Shown here piece by piece: positions 1 through 12,879 of a stretch of DNA of 64,000 nucleotides. The notes under the pieces were generated by a model, which ran no database searches, was not told the DNA's origin, and was given only the letters and a program-made list of their open reading frames with translations. How positions within the stretch are numbered: position 1 is the first letter of the stretch; the number at the start of each line of letters is the position of its first letter. The DNA is from Marasmius tenuissimus (taxonomy: Eukaryota; Basidiomycota; Agaricomycetes; Agaricales; Marasmiaceae): the NCBI GenBank assembly GCA_029532415.1, contig JAQOTA010000025.1, positions 62,001-126,000 of the forward strand, given 5' to 3'. The position numbers were made by a program, and so were the translations under genes.

Positions 1-1938
1 GTTGCCAGGTCTGGGAGCCTGCCATCTGCTTACCTGCAGTGTTCCCGATGAACAGGATGGGGAAACTGGTGTTACCGGCGATGGGACCTAATAGACCGAC
101 CTGATATAAGAGCAGAATCACTTGGAAAAGGAAAGCCGTGAGTTTCACCTCTGAACCGTGCTTTTGGAATCTCTGACGACCACCCACTTGTAGCGCAGAA
201 AAAAAGTCAGCACGAGTTCATGAGCCTGTTGAGGGTTCAGGAATTCGACAACTTACTTGCACTGAATCCGGACACAAGAGTAGATCGACCCAAACGACGA
301 AACCTCTGCGCTCCTCCGATAATGCTGATAGGCAGCTTCAAGCTCCGGTGGTACAGCATCTCCGTCATTACATATGTACGCCGCATTCGCCTCCGGATTG
401 GGAGCGAATTGTCCAAAATTGGAAGCATCACCACAATCACACTCGAACGGCGGATCCTTGAATGTGCTATAAAACACCGTCGCATCTCCTTCCGCTAACG
501 CCTGGAGACCTTCCGCCAGGGAGTGCCACATCCCAGGATTGAGTAAGCCCCCAAGGAAGAGGTGGTTTCGAAGAAACGCGTAGTCGATTAGCCCGTATGA
601 CGACGAGCCGTTCGTCCACACAGGGATCGGGGATTCGAGTAGGTCTCTGAGTATCCCCGAGAACTTGTCTTCAATCGCTTCAACTGATTCTTCGTAAAAT
701 GGACAGGAGGTGGGGTCGGCTTCCTGGCATGCTCTGAAGAACCAGTTGAGGGACTCATCGGCGTCCTGGAGGCCATTCAGCCAGGTTGCTAGATGCAGGG
801 ATCATTCACTGGTGACTCGGAGTGGTTGCGAGGCCGTATACTGACCGGTGTAGTAGTCTTCATCATCAGGCACTCCATCGAGAACCATACGTTCAACCTT
901 GTCCTGTACACTTTCGACTCAGCCCACGCGATTGAGGTTAGACCAGCAATGGTACTTACAGGAAACATCGAAGCGAACGTGTACCCAAGAGTACATCCGT
1001 ACCTGTGGGATAAAGGAAAATCAAGAATCCTTTTGATAAAGTGAGCGCTATCGACTCACGAAAACCCCCAGTACATCAATTTCTCCTTCCCATGAGCTTC
1101 TACAATCTTCAACATATCCCGGGCAACAAATTCCGTATTCATGTACGGCAAATACTCTTTCCCTCTCTCATACGCCAGAGCACCCATAGTCTTGGTATGT
1201 CCCCAATAACTAGCCACATTCTCCGAAGACGAGTGATTCAATTCCGTGAGAGGGCGATAGTTGAACGCTCGTTCCGCCGGAGTCTCGTAGAACTCAATCC
1301 GAGGAGTCGAGCGTTGTACGCCTTCAAGAGATCTTTAAGTTAGATGGAACGGCTCCGAGGTCAGTATGCTCACCACGAGGATCGAATCCAACCACATCAA
1401 ACTGAGGTCCTAAAACCGCCCGGTGTCTAGTGCCAAGATCAAGTACATGCCCGACCCCACTCACGCCTGGGCCTCCGGGGTTGAATAGCACAGGACCGCG
1501 ATATTCTGGGCTGTCTTTCGATACATTCGCAGGTAAGCGGATGAGAGCAATGGCTGCCGTCGAGTTACCCTCCGAGCTTTCATCATCGTGGTAGTAGTCG
1601 AGCCGCACCTTTTCAGAGCGTGAATTTTAAACAAATGAGTGAGAGGGCCCGCGATCGTATGTCATTCGACTGACCTGTAGACGAGTACATTGGTAATCTC
1701 CTGTGTAACAGGGAACCCATTGAAGATCCTGAGAAGGTTGTATCTACACAAAACAGTGAGTTCGGCTCTCGAGTGAGTAGCTCCCGGACACTAGCGTCGG
1801 ATCTGGAGGGGGTTTAAATCGAAAACTTACATTACCCCACGACACTTCAGTCCAACCTTGTGTGTTGTTATCGTCGCGAGCCAGTGCAAAGTGCAACAGC
1901 AAGCATAGACTAAAGAGGCGCATTTGTCGAGTAATCAT
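1..1938 (-). CDS. Secreted TAP-like alpha/beta hydrolase (peptidase S33-like), copy A, 3' end outside window
   Basis: Predicted secreted serine peptidase of the tripeptidyl-aminopeptidase-like alpha/beta hydrolase group. The start at 1938 gives MITRQMRLFSLCLLLHFALA, a typical signal peptide; the Met at 1923 is an alternative start. Nine exons can be followed leftward with GT-AG introns. They include the oxyanion-type loop LFNPGGPGVSG (about 1480), the nucleophile GFS-YG whose Ser codon is split by an intron (about 1036-1060), the cysteine-rich lid exon (about 210-790) and the GPIAGNTSFP exon at the left edge. The catalytic Asp and His exons lie beyond base 1. All visible exons are open, so it looks functional as far as seen. 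It is the most divergent of the five copies here together with copy B. The family assignment is sound; the natural substrate is unknown. Confidence 0.8.
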
Positions 1939-1984
1939 GTGGTATGTGCAGTAACCTGATTCAACTTTCGAGTCCTCCCGCCCT

Positions 1985-1996
1985 CTATATATAAAG
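1985..1996 (-). promoter_or_regulatory. TATA box of TAP copy A
   Basis: On the minus strand TTTATATATAGA lies about 47 nt upstream of the chosen start codon at 1938, a spacing that fits a short 5' UTR. Confidence 0.5.
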
Positions 1997-3780
1997 GCAG
2001 GAAAACCCCTGTAAGTATGATGCGGATAGACGTCAGGGTTAACGGTGCTGCAGTAAAATAGTAACTTACCCGTGTTCACCGCTAGCGCGCCTATGATGAT
2101 CATGTCCCGTGTTGATGCTGCTATGGAAATGGCTCCACTGCTAGACCGTGCGGGGTTCTGAGACTCGAGCCTGAGCACAAACTTGAGGATTACACGTCGG
2201 AGGAGTTATTCATATTCGCGAAGGCCTCGCTCGCTACACACAAGATCGTTATGCTCCACCCGGTGCTATAGATATCAGATAAACTTGAACGTAGAACCTG
2301 CACAGTGTCTGAATCGGACTGTGTATTCATACCCAATGTCAGGTTTCCCAGATTCCCATCAGAAAGACAAATCATGCATGCGAGGAGCCAGGAGAATCAA
2401 AGTTACTGTAGGAAGTCTGAGAAAGAACGCAGGTCGCAAACTTCGAGGGAGGAAATTGCACTCGGGAAGTCTACAGCTTTTTGAGGATGCATGGTGCAGT
2501 AAGAGTCTACGAGTCAGAAGTATTGGTGGCGATTAGGATGTTGTAGCGCTGTAAATTCGAGCGCTGCGTGGAAGTAAGTGGTCAACCGTTCGCTTGAAAA
2601 TAACAAGGAGCTGTCAACGACCAATCCCAAGGAATCCAGTCGCATCGTCTCGCATGGGCGGTGATGCTCGTTAAGTTAATTGTGTTCTTGCGTAGTCGGA
2701 CGTATTGTCAAAGGTTCCTGCCCCGATGAAAGAGCAAATGCTCAAATACTGGTTGATGGCACTCAAACAGCGAGTAGAGTAGTAGAGAGACTGTGAGGAG
2801 TGACCGAAGGCCAGGTGTTGCAAAAGAACTTTCGACAGAGCAGTGGCAGTGAGCGTCGTGGGAGGTCGTGGAAGGTTGAAGTTTGGCGCCCAAGGACCGG
2901 GCTAGCTCGCTCAACCCACGTTCAACGTTCAACGTTCAACGACTCTCGGTCATCCTTGTTCACCTGAACATCTTTATTTGTCACAGCTCCAGAACAACAT
3001 AGCCGTCGAAATCATGAAGAGGATCTTTGGTGTATTTGGGCCCAGTTATAGAGGATTGAAATTGCTTTCGGACTTTTTTTGTCACAGGTTCAGATTGGTG
3101 CGTGGACATTTGTTGAACATTTATTTTTTTCGACTGGGTCTGATATAGCTTGCTCAGAATCTGCTTTCCGGTTCAAATGTTCAAGACATTCATCAGCCAC
3201 ATACAGATTGGAATGGCCGAGTCGGATCGAAGGCAGCATGGAATTGAGAAATGTCCTCGATGTGGAAACCTCCTCTGTGTCACTCGGGCCCGACAATGAG
3301 AGTTCGGAACAGTATTCGACCGTGTATCCGCTGGTAAGTGGTCAGCTGTGTACTACCCTGTCAACCAGCCTCTTGTCGAACTCGCTGATAACCCCAACAA
3401 GTTCACGGCGTTCCCATCCTATATTGTTTTTCACAGGAATTCCTGAATGCTATTTCCCATTCCCGATTTCCTGATGTTCAAGAAAACGGGAGCTGTCTCA
3501 GCTGACTTCCCCCTGTCTGCAGAATCGCTCGTGCCCAGGGTATCCTGGGCATCGTGTAGGGCAGGACGTGATGCATATGTAGGCTCTTGGTGCAGCCAGG
3601 CCTAGGAAAGCCTCGCCCCTTCGCTAGCAATAAACCAGTCAAATCAACGGGTCGTCAACTTTCGGAAAGGACTGAAATTCAATGGTCACAGGTGGAGAGT
3701 CAGAGAGTCTCGATCCCGGGTCTAGAGTTTTCCCGGAATTACGTCTAGCCCCTGCTCCAGTGACGCGACGCGTTCGCCAA
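1997..3780. other. Intergenic, no convincing gene
   Basis: About 1.8 kb between divergent TAP copy A and ADH. Short open frames exist (for example 3079-3474, plus), but they show no recognisable domain or intron logic. A small direct repeat of GTTCAAC, three units, lies at about 2922-2941. Confidence 0.5.
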
Positions 3781-3797
3781 TGTCTTCTCTACAGCTC

Positions 3798-3805
3798 TAT
3801 AAAAG
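3798..3805 (+). promoter_or_regulatory. TATA box of alcohol dehydrogenase gene
   Basis: TATAAAAG lies about 80 nt upstream of the ADH start codon and is followed by a TC-rich stretch (about 3818-3850), the arrangement expected of a strongly expressed fungal housekeeping promoter. Confidence 0.65.
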
Positions 3806-3882
3806 GAGCCAAGTTCACTCGGTCTCATCACTCATAGTCTCATCACAACTCGAACTCGAACACTTCCTCTACATTGGTTACA

Positions 3883-5153
3883 ATGTCCGACAACGCAAAT
3901 ATCCTTCCCAACTTTACCATCCCAAAGACCCAGAAAGCTGCTGTCGTCGAAAAGGCCGATGGGAACATTTCCATCAAACAGGAGCACCCCGTTAAATCCC
4001 AGAAAGAACTCGCACCGGGCGAGTGTCTGATCAAGCTGGAGTGCTCGGGTGCTTGCCATACGGACCTCCATGCAGCATTGGGCGATTGGCCTCTCAAGGC
4101 ACCGTTACCGTTGATTGGAGGTCACGAAGGTGTCGGTGTCGTTGTCGCGATCGGTGACAATACCCAGAGGAGCCCCGTGAAAGTAGGAGAAAGGGTTGGA
4201 ATCAAGTGGTTGGCTGACTCGTGAGTCTATCGACTGGGGTTCTCTTACTCTCATTCAACTCACATGTCATTAGGTGTCTCAACTGCGAAAATTGCCGCAA
4301 AGGTCGCGAACAGAACTGCCCAGAAGCCAAACTTAGCGGGTTCACTGTCGATGGAACCTTCCAGGAATACGTCGTTTCGTTCGTCAACCATGTTACGCCC
4401 ATTCCAGACGCTTTACCGAGTGATGCCGCTGCGTCGATTCTTTGCGCTGTGAGTCTATTGCTTGCTCTCCGTGAATTCACTTCTCATGGCCGTTTCCGTC
4501 CAGGGCGTTACGGTATACCGCGCCATCAAGTACAGCGAAACCGAAATCGGCGATTGGATCGTTCTACCAGGCGCTGGAGGTGGTCTTGGGCATCTTGGTG
4601 AGCATCTACTTCTTATATATACTCATGCTTGTGGTTCCTAACCTTCACTATCCAAGCCGTCCAATACGCCCGCCTCAGGGGCCTCCGAGTCATCGCTATT
4701 GACACTGGTAAAGAGAAACGTGACCTCTGCCTCAACCTCGGTGCCGAGAAGTTCATCGACTTCAAAGAATCGAAAGACATCGTCGAAGAAGTCAAATCCA
4801 TAACCGACGGTCTCGGTGCTCACTCCGCCGTAGTCACCTCTGCCTCTTCATCTGGCTACAAACAGGCTATCGATTACCTCCGAGCTGGGGGTACGCTGAT
4901 GGCTGTAGGTCTGCCGGGAGAAGCTACGTTGGATGCGTCGATCTTCTTTACGGTGTTCAAGAGTATCAAGGTTATTGGCTCGTATGTTGGAAACAGGCAG
5001 GATGCAAGGGAGGCGATCGACATCGCTGCGAGAGGCGGGGTGAAGGTGCATTTCGTCTCCAAGCCGATGAATGCATTGAAGGATGTGTATGAAGGCATGA
5101 AGGCTGGGTCCGTGGTTGGAAGGGTTGTGTTGGATTACTCGAGGAAGGAGTGA
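3883..5153 (+). CDS. ADH: Zinc-containing alcohol dehydrogenase (ADH1/ADH3 type)
   Basis: Medium-chain NAD-dependent alcohol dehydrogenase, converting ethanol and acetaldehyde in the cytosol. There are four exons: 3883-4220, 4274-4448, 4504-4597 and 4657-5153, with introns of 53-59 nt. They give 367 aa against about 350 in yeast ADHs. Visible features are the catalytic-zinc region (GACHTDLHAALGDW, then GGHEGVGVV), the structural-zinc cysteines CLNCENCRKGREQNC split by intron 1, the Rossmann glycine motif PGAGGGLGHL at exon 3, and the conserved GSYVGNRQDAREAID near the C terminus. The start was chosen at the second Met (3883) because the context ACAATGTC is better and homologues begin close to there; an in-frame ATG at 3874 would add three residues. 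The gene is intact. Confidence 0.95.
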
Positions 5154-7040
5154 GCAGGTTGAAAATTCTGTTTCTCTTTCTTCATCTTTGGACATGCCTC
5201 GTTGAAAAATGTATCGTATAATTGCCGTGTTGTTTGTAATGATAGGTGTACATTTTGTACGGAATATAAAAAATGAAATATCCTCAACAGGGGGATTGTC
5301 TTCCCTTTTGGTGGCGTAGTTCCCCTCACAGCGGTGTACAATTATGTAATATCACCCCCTCTTTTCCCAATGTCATGACTACAGACGAGGAGTCCTTCAT
5401 GAAAAGGATAACTGTGAGTCCAGGTAAGTAATATTTATATTATCGTACTTTTCTAGAACGTCGCTGAAGGGTCTTGGCCCGGTGTTGCTCCTCGGGTCGG
5501 GAGTTTTACGACCGCCGGCTGGGCACGATGTGAACACCAACTTCCTCCCCCTCAAGCCGCCGAAGTTTGTATTCGCCACTTGCCATGATATCTGTTATTC
5601 AACATGTTTTGGAAGCAATAGAGAGCAATGCGGAGGTTCAATAACGGGTCAAGCTCCCCGCTAGTACAGGTCCGTCGTCTAATAATCGTCATATTCGATG
5701 AAGATACAACCCTCTACCTAAGATCTACAATCTCTCCACGCACGATTACCCCATTCGTGACCTTGGGCCTTTGAGGTGAGGTCGGACGACCTGCAGTAAG
5801 CCTCCTGCCTCTCTTCGACTGGAACGATTCAGGTGACAGGGCCATGTTGCCTCAAGATCTGTCCGAGGAACTCTCCACTCCTCGGATGATGACTTCGGCA
5901 CCGGGACATGGAACGGGGATTGGGCTGCCACCCTTTTGCTCTATGAATAAATCTATTCCGTGATAGGTCCCGTATTGCTGATGGCTTTGGAAATGGATGC
6001 CAAACTTCACGAACTCACAACTAGGGGAGGATCCCAGATTCGACCTAGCAATCGGACAAGCCAGCACGACACCCTCGATCGCCGGAGACAATGGTTAGGA
6101 CTGCAAAACAAGACCCATTACACCTCCAGTCCTCCACTGGACTGCATTCGACTTCTTACGCAGTATAACTATTGCCCTGGAATGAACTCGAACCTGGTCT
6201 TCGCTCGTCTAATCCATGTCTACCGTCCAATTCATACTTGTGGGCTAGTAGCTCGTGATGCGATCTATCAGCTCAAGGTCGACGCCCAACGCCTGGCTTC
6301 CTTAGAGCACGAAGGGTCTCTGGCTGGACGTCACCCACCATTCCAGCATGGATGCACAATCAACAAGTTCATACACAGGTTCGGCGAGTGATGTATATAC
6401 CACATCGTTGCCGCGAACATGAACGTGGTGGCCGGTAATCAAACGTGAATCCCTGTGTCCATTCGGTGGTCTAACACGGTGGCTAGACTCGTCGATCCAA
6501 CCTCGATCGGAGGTGTGCTTTCCCATTTCCGAGATCAGTGCGCCCACAAGGAGATGTCCTGTCCGGTGACTGGGTGCATGTTTCATGGCAGTAGCCTTGG
6601 GGGTTAAAGCTTCAAGGATAAGAACCCGGCAATGACGCTCGTTTGCGAATGTCCTTTCAATCTCTAGCGCTCTGATGTACTGGATCGCGGAAGATATTTG
6701 CATGTGCGCAGCTCCGGTATTCATCGATTGGCTACGGAACTTTGTTTGATGGGCGGTCGGTGATCAACTCGAACTCCAAAAGATCGTTCGGCGTATGCCA
6801 CATTCTGGTACTACGAAGCGACGCTTTTCTTTCCCATACTCGATCGACGAGAAAGCTCAAACTTCACGGTCACGTTCAAGCGCCCACTACTGCATAGGCA
6901 CTCGATCTTCGTTTCATTCTGCTCTCTTTGGCATTGGACCCCAGATCTCCGTCTATCTCCATCGAATAAGTGCAAGGGAGATTATCTGTCCTCCATCCTG
7001 GATACTGCCGGACTTAAACCTCAAACACCTTCTCGAGACT
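5154..7040. other. Intergenic, no supported gene
   Basis: Several overlapping open frames on both strands (5960-6391 plus, 6302-6724 minus) show neither splice signals nor any family resemblance I recognise. The minus frames around 5850-6720 may be worn remnants of a gene, but I cannot support an identity. Confidence 0.4.
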
Positions 7041-7048
7041 GGCTTCGA

Positions 7049-8520
7049 CTACCTAGATCTGGCCTCCTCAGGGCCGTAGTCCAAACGAAATGCGAGCAGG
7101 ACCATGTCTACTACCGCAAGTGATATTTCACTATAAAGGAATAGACCGTGGCACGTCATCTGGAAAGTCATCGTTTGGTAAAACTCTCGCGTCGTTTTCC
7201 AAACCTTCTTTTGTGATTTGAAGACACGGTTTAGTGCCCTCGGCAGATTCCGAATATCTCGGCCGATTCCGGACACGGATTCTCTACCGCCAAGAATCTC
7301 GGCCCTTGACCGGAAGTCTCAAACCTACTGGTTGCATGTTACTTAGCGTGTAGAGCTTCCGTTTTGGCCTTCAAAACTTATCTAACCTATCTGATCACAT
7401 AGAGCCCCAGCACCTGGTGCCATGACTTTGCCACCCTTTGCGGTGCCAAATTACGTCTATCTCTCGACCGCCAGGTCTGCTATTGGACCGCCAAAGCTGT
7501 GGCTCTCACGTTCCCGAGAGCTTCTTCGTTTAAATCCGTGATTCAGTGCTCCTTTTCTCGAAGTTCATAGTCCCTCCGATCGTGTGGGTATGTACTACCC
7601 TATACCGTCTGTAACTCGAGCCCTGTGACATGAGGCAGGAGCTTCAACGGGATCTGACATCTCTGTCGAAAGCTGGGCCATTAACTCGAGAAAGGGACGC
7701 GACAATCCCAACCAGTACGTTCGCTTTTCATTGACTGCGCAAGCCGAGAGACTAAGGTCTCCGAAATTAGAACATGACATATATTCATCTGGACATCTCT
7801 CGGCGTCCCTGTGCTCGGAATAACATACCCGAGAAGGTTCATTCTGACCTATAGAGGACACCTGCATAACCAACATAACCGAAGGTATGTCAACCAACTC
7901 GATCACCGGGACAATACATGACTCCCATAGAATCACCAGCACAGCGAGGCAAATCCCAGGCGGGTAGCAGGTCTGACCGAGTGTCTGCGGAGGGTTGATC
8001 ATCCCTGTTCCGACCGTCCGTCAGTAACTCAGGATGAAGCATAGTCTTCCAAGTCCGATGTCGGGGATATACCCGCCTCTCGACAGTGTGTTGGGCGACA
8101 GTCTTCTGGAATACCCATGGCGCCTATAGAAGCAATACAGGCAACTGTGTAAACTCCTATCCTTCTAACAGGCGCTAGGGCCTCGAGGAAGAGGGGCAAG
8201 GGCTGAGCCGGCTCCCACATCGTGGAATATACCAGGCACGTGCTTGAAGTGAGGTCTTTGCTCACTAAAACGGTTATGACATTGACGGCGTGTTGTAGAG
8301 AACCATATTATTTCTGTCGCTAACACGATAGAAAAAATATGTACAGAGGAACTCGGAAATTTCTCTCTGAAGCCACGGGCGGTCCGTGATCAGAGCTCCA
8401 CCGATATTAGCACCAGTCCGATCGGGGTTGTGACAATCAAGAGCAGCCCAAGCACATCGAGGGTGATCTCTCTATTTGTCTCGACTTTGCAAGCAAACAA
8501 GCGGAGCCGCAGAATTGTCC
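7049..8520 (-). pseudogene. Decayed multi-exon membrane-protein gene, divergent partner of the 8636 gene
   Basis: The minus strand holds scattered hydrophobic coding scraps. One at about 8400-8510 reads DVLGLLLIVTTPIGLVLISV. Others lie at about 8030-8265 (a stretch around LPLFLEALAPVRRIGVYTV), 7850-8000 and 7050-7276. A conserved splice-donor-like site and its flank near 7510 recur in the second duplication unit near 10760. No continuous set of exons can be built, so I read it as a degenerate multi-TM gene transcribed away from the intact membrane gene at 8636. It could be noise; the argument rests on shared hydrophobicity and on conservation between the two duplicated units. Confidence 0.3.
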
Positions 8521-8635
8521 GACCTCTCGAAGAACATAAAAGTTGTGCGTGGTGGGGTCTGTCAACTTTTGAACCCTCATCCCGACCCTCGACCATCCAC
8601 ATTTGAAGCTCGTCAACTCAGTCACCGTCACCGTC

Positions 8636-9623
8636 ATGCGATCCTTCCCGCCACGTTCAGCTACAGTTATGACCGAAGCAACCATAGTGCCGGGCTTTCC
8701 AACGACTCGAAAGTCAAAGTACAACCGAGAACAGGAAGTGCTGGAACGATATCCTATCCCGGATCATTGGAAGGCCAGCGAACCGGACGCACTTTTTGGA
8801 CTTCCTCGTCGCGCCCTGTTCAACGTGCTATGTCTTGCCTCGTTCGGTCATGCAGGATTGGAGCCGATTTGGGCGTCCATAAAACTTGAGGAAGAGGGCG
8901 ACGGCACGTTACGGGATTTGGGAATCCGGACGACTTGTGAACGTTTGAATAATTTGATTGTCGTTGTAAGCAAACCATTTTTAGGATGGAAACTGTCACG
9001 TTGATGTATTTGTACACAGGGAAGCTTGCTCCTAGCTTCCTCATCCGTATTCATCACTACTCCACCCCCGAAGGCAAACTTTATGGATTACACTCTCCGG
9101 GGACCGTACGGCTGCTTGCTCGCCTCCTTTGGGCTACTGATTGGGGGCGTTATCATTGCATCGGGCTGCGTCCTTGTTGTGAGTAAAGCGCAACCACAAT
9201 GGTCGCAAAGGGTGTGTCATATTGAGCCTTGGTTCTCGAATTCAAGCTGACGTTGTGGGTTCAGGTTCTATTTCGCGATCGTCTCCACGTCTACCTCACT
9301 CTTCTTCCACTCGCCTACCCACCGTTTTCTATCGGTGTCGCGACCATGTTGCTCGCGTTTGGTACGAGGATTCCATGTTTTTCTCTGGGTTATGGTCTGA
9401 CCTTCTCCTCATAGGTGTCCTCAGTGCTATCTGGTGTGGGGAGGACCCCGGCTACCAAGGCATTGGTGGATTTCTGCTCATCATGCCCATCTTTGTATCC
9501 TTGATATTCCCCGTTTCCTGTGCAATAGCCTGGCTAAAAGGTTATTTGGTCAAAAGCTCCACGTCGGACACCCACGAAAGCACTGCCAGAATTGGTGGCA
9601 AGAGAGCGCAGGAGTGTGTTTGA
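8636..9623 (+). CDS. Small integral membrane protein, unknown function (tandem paralogue 1)
   Basis: Four exons: 8636-8965, 9020-9211, 9265-9361 and 9415-9623, giving 275 aa. After a hydrophilic N terminus of about 55 residues come roughly four hydrophobic segments, around LFNVLCLASFGHAGLEP, LLLASSSVFI, GCLLASFGLLIGGVII and IGVATMLLAF, then GGFLLIMPIFVSLIFPVSCAI near the C terminus. The hydrophilic tail probably faces the cytosol. No catalytic motif is visible. Exon sizes 192 and 97 nt are identical to those in the paralogue at 11855. I do not recognise a characterised family; it resembles the many unnamed membrane proteins of Agaricomycetes. The start is the first ATG in frame after the TCACCGTCACCGTC stretch; ATG 8603 is possible in another frame only. 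Confidence 0.7.
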
Positions 9624-9639
9624 GCCGACTCTTGGACAG

Positions 9640-11854
9640 GTTGACATTGTTGCCTAACTCGATATCATAGATTTGGAACCGTCTTAGGCGTCTATAGTGA
9701 TAGGATATGTACGGTTAATACTACAGCACGATACGATTACTTCGCGGACTTCGAATACAGGAGTGGACGTGTGTCAACGTAGTTTACACGCAGGCAACTT
9801 GAACTTCGTCCCGGTACATGATATGTTCAAGCTAAGTATCCCCACCGATAGCTTGGGGAACAGTCAAATTGGATGGCGTGAAGTTTGGACTTGTCGAGGT
9901 TATCAACGAGTCGGACAAGAGTCTGATTGACAGCGTAGTGCTGCTACACAGCCAATGACTCAGCGGAATTCAAGGCCGTATGTCTGAACATTTTTCTGAG
10001 ATACCAGCGATAGGGATGGTCGAGATAATTGTAGATTCAAGTTCGGTATGAATGAAGGAAATTTCTGCATCGAGATCATTTGCGACGTAAGCAATCCAGC
10101 ACAAGAACGCCGACCTGAGTATGTCCACTGAAGCTGTAGACTGGGCGCACTCACCTGTCGATGTATCAAAAGGAAAACTGGGAATAGTACAATCGCAAAA
10201 GTCTATGCACCGGTAATCTAAGACCTTATTTGACGTCTGAAGAGGCCTAACGAGCAACTATGCTTAGTAACACCGCATCTTCGCGTCTCTTTGCGAACCA
10301 TTTGATTATTCTTCGTTGAACTTGGGATAAGTGAGAGGGGTCGAGCTGAATGGTACTTAGCAGGGTTCTAACTTCTGGTCCAAAGCCCTAAACTTGAAGC
10401 CTGCCCTCATGTGGACACGTGATGGCGTTGTTGGTAGTTTCCGCGCGGAGTCCCGACCACGTATCACCTTGCAGATGGCTTGATAACATTTACTCCGAGG
10501 GGGTCGCCACCTCTACAACGGGAGCCGTCACTCAACGTTTATATGGCCTTTTCGACGAGACTACCAATCGGCGACAATCCTAACATGCATATGTCGGCTA
10601 GTTGAATCTTCATCAATCTTCCCTTCAAAGTAGCTTCTTCAACACATCGAGCCCGCCAGCACCCAATTGTGATGATACCGCGCTTTACGTACCAAGTCAT
10701 AGTCATCTCTGACAAGTCCAAGCCTGCTGGTGACCGGCCAAAGCTATGGTTCTTACCTTCTAGAGATATCCTTCATTCAGGTTCGCCAACGCTCCTTCTA
10801 AACCCACGTAGTACTGACTCATTTCCCTTATGTTCCGTTAGATCATGTTGGTCTCATTCCGCCATGAGGATAGTGCTCAGCCCCGCTGCGCCTGCTATTT
10901 GAATCGAAATTCGAGATCTGGGGGGCCTGTAGAAAGGCGAAGATCCTCACCAGTACCCCAATTCACTCATTCGCTCCGTAAGGATAGGCAATCGAGGCTT
11001 CCAAGAGTCCGAAATAGAACATCAAAGACTCTCCGCCTGTCCCTGTCTCGTCGCACCTAAATTCGAAGCTACACGAGGCACGCTCGAGATATGCTCAGGA
11101 CCGAGGCAGCCTATTTTTCCTGTTAACTTGATCTGAACGTTTCAAGGATTACAGCCTTTCTAGGGCGGCGAGACAAACTCAAAGTGGATGTCGGAATCAA
11201 CTGAGTGTCCATGGAGAATCGGCCGACTGCGGTTTCCTCTCCAGCACTCTCAGGAGGAATTAGTTTCTTCCATGCCGGATGTCGCCAGTCGGAGTCGTGC
11301 GCGGCCCGACCCTTGACGACTTATCGGGCAACAGTCTTCTGGAATATCGATGGTGCCTATGTTAGCAGCTGTGAGACCTTTTCCGGAGAGGCACTCGAGC
11401 CCCGAAGATGAGGGTCAACGGTCAACCTGACACCCGCGTCCGGGAATAGACCAAGGGAATGTAAAGCGGGTGTTCGAAGTTGAGCTCGTCGCTGACTGAT
11501 GTCAACACTGACTGCTGACTGAACGTCCAGAAGCTGATGCCTTCTCGAATACTTGGATCTAGGTATGGAGGAAACAGTTCGAATTCATTGAATGACATGG
11601 GCGGTCTGTATCCAGGTCAGAGCTCCAACAATATTAGCGCCAGTCCGATCGGGGGTGGGAGTTGTCAAGAGCAGCCTACTGCCTCGAAGGTGATCTCGCT
11701 ATTTTCGTCGACTTTTCGGGTAAACAAACGAACCACGGAAGAGGACTTCATTTATTAGCTTGCCCGACTGCTGAGGGGACTTAAGAAGTATCCGAGCCTC
11801 CATCCGAGTCCTCAACTACCCTCGTCTGGAGCTTGTTGACCAACCGTCGCTGTC
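9640..11854. other. Upstream part of second duplication unit, decayed
   Basis: Contains degenerate counterparts of the upstream flank of the first unit (from about 10690 on) and a minus-strand hydrophobic scrap at about 9970-10257. No exon chain can be built. It probably holds the second ruin of the minus-strand partner gene. Confidence 0.35.
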
Positions 11855-12875
11855 ATGTCATCCATACAGCATGCAGCTACACCTCTGACTCCACAATCCA
11901 CTGCCAGGCGGCCTGTCCTGAGCACAATGTCAACGCTGTCGAAGTGCCAACTTGAACGGGCAGTGTTGGAGTCGACCGACCCTCATCTACGGATCCCGTC
12001 GCATTGGAAGGCCAACCAGTCTCCTACACTTCTTGGAACGTTTCGTCGTTTCCTATTTAACCTGCTATGCATTGCCTCGTTTGGGCACGCAGGATTGGAA
12101 CCCGTCTGGGCGTCTATCAAATCTGCAGAACAAGGCGACGATAGATTGCGGGGTTTATCGATTCAGACGACTTGTGACCGCTTGAACTACATGATTATTG
12201 TGGTAAGCACACCTTTTTAGGACGGATGTCGCCAAATTGAAGCGTGTATGCATAGGCAACCTTACTCCTGACTCCCGCTGCTGTATTCATCTCCACTGAA
12301 CCCCCGAGGTCGGCCTTGGTGAACTATACTCTCCGGGGCCCGTATGGCTGCTTCCTTGCTGCCTTTGGACTACTTATTGGGAGCGCCTTTATCTCTTGGG
12401 GATGCCTCCTCATAGTGAGCAAAGCGCAGCTAGAATGGTCGCAAAGGGTGTGTCGGAAAGAATTTGTTCTCTCCCGACTTGCTTACACCGTGACGTCTAG
12501 GTTTTATTTAGCAATCGCATCCATGTCTACCTCACTCTTATTCCACTTGCCTACCCAGTGTTCTCTATTACCCTCGCCACTGTATTACTCGCAATCGGTG
12601 CGAAGACCCCACAACTTTCTTTGGGTTCTCGGTCTGATGCTCTCCTTATAGGTGTTCTCAGTGCTACTTGGAGTGCGACAGACCGTGAATATCAAGGCGT
12701 CGCCGTATTGTTGCTCGTTCTTCCCACTGCGGTTTGTATCATCTTCCCTATCAACTGTGTAACAGCACCCCCCGCACCCCCCGCACCCCCTGTGCCCCCC
12801 ACCAAGCCTGCAAATGGCAACGGGTCTGGAGATGGCGATAGAGCGATGGAGCAAACCGTGGGCACAATTGTTTAA
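11855..12875 (+). CDS. Small integral membrane protein, unknown function (tandem paralogue 2)
   Basis: Four exons: 11855-12202, 12256-12447, 12501-12597 and 12652-12875, giving 286 aa. Exons 2 and 3 have exactly the same lengths as in the copy at 8636, and the introns sit at the same codons. The conserved core includes SFGHAGLEPVWASIK, NYTLRGPYGCFLAAFGLLIG and YQGVAVLLLVLP. The C terminus differs from copy 1: it carries a proline-rich run (APPAPPAPPVPP) and a Gly/Asn/Asp-rich tail instead of a Ser/Thr/Lys-rich one. The reading frame is intact. Function is not recognised; the pair looks like a recent tandem duplicate diverging mainly in its tails. Confidence 0.7.
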
Positions 12876-12879
12876 AATA

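Noticed and set aside
5960..6724. Overlapping 143-aa plus and 140-aa minus frames as genes
   Set aside because: No homology recognised, no intron signals, and each is partly a shadow of the other.
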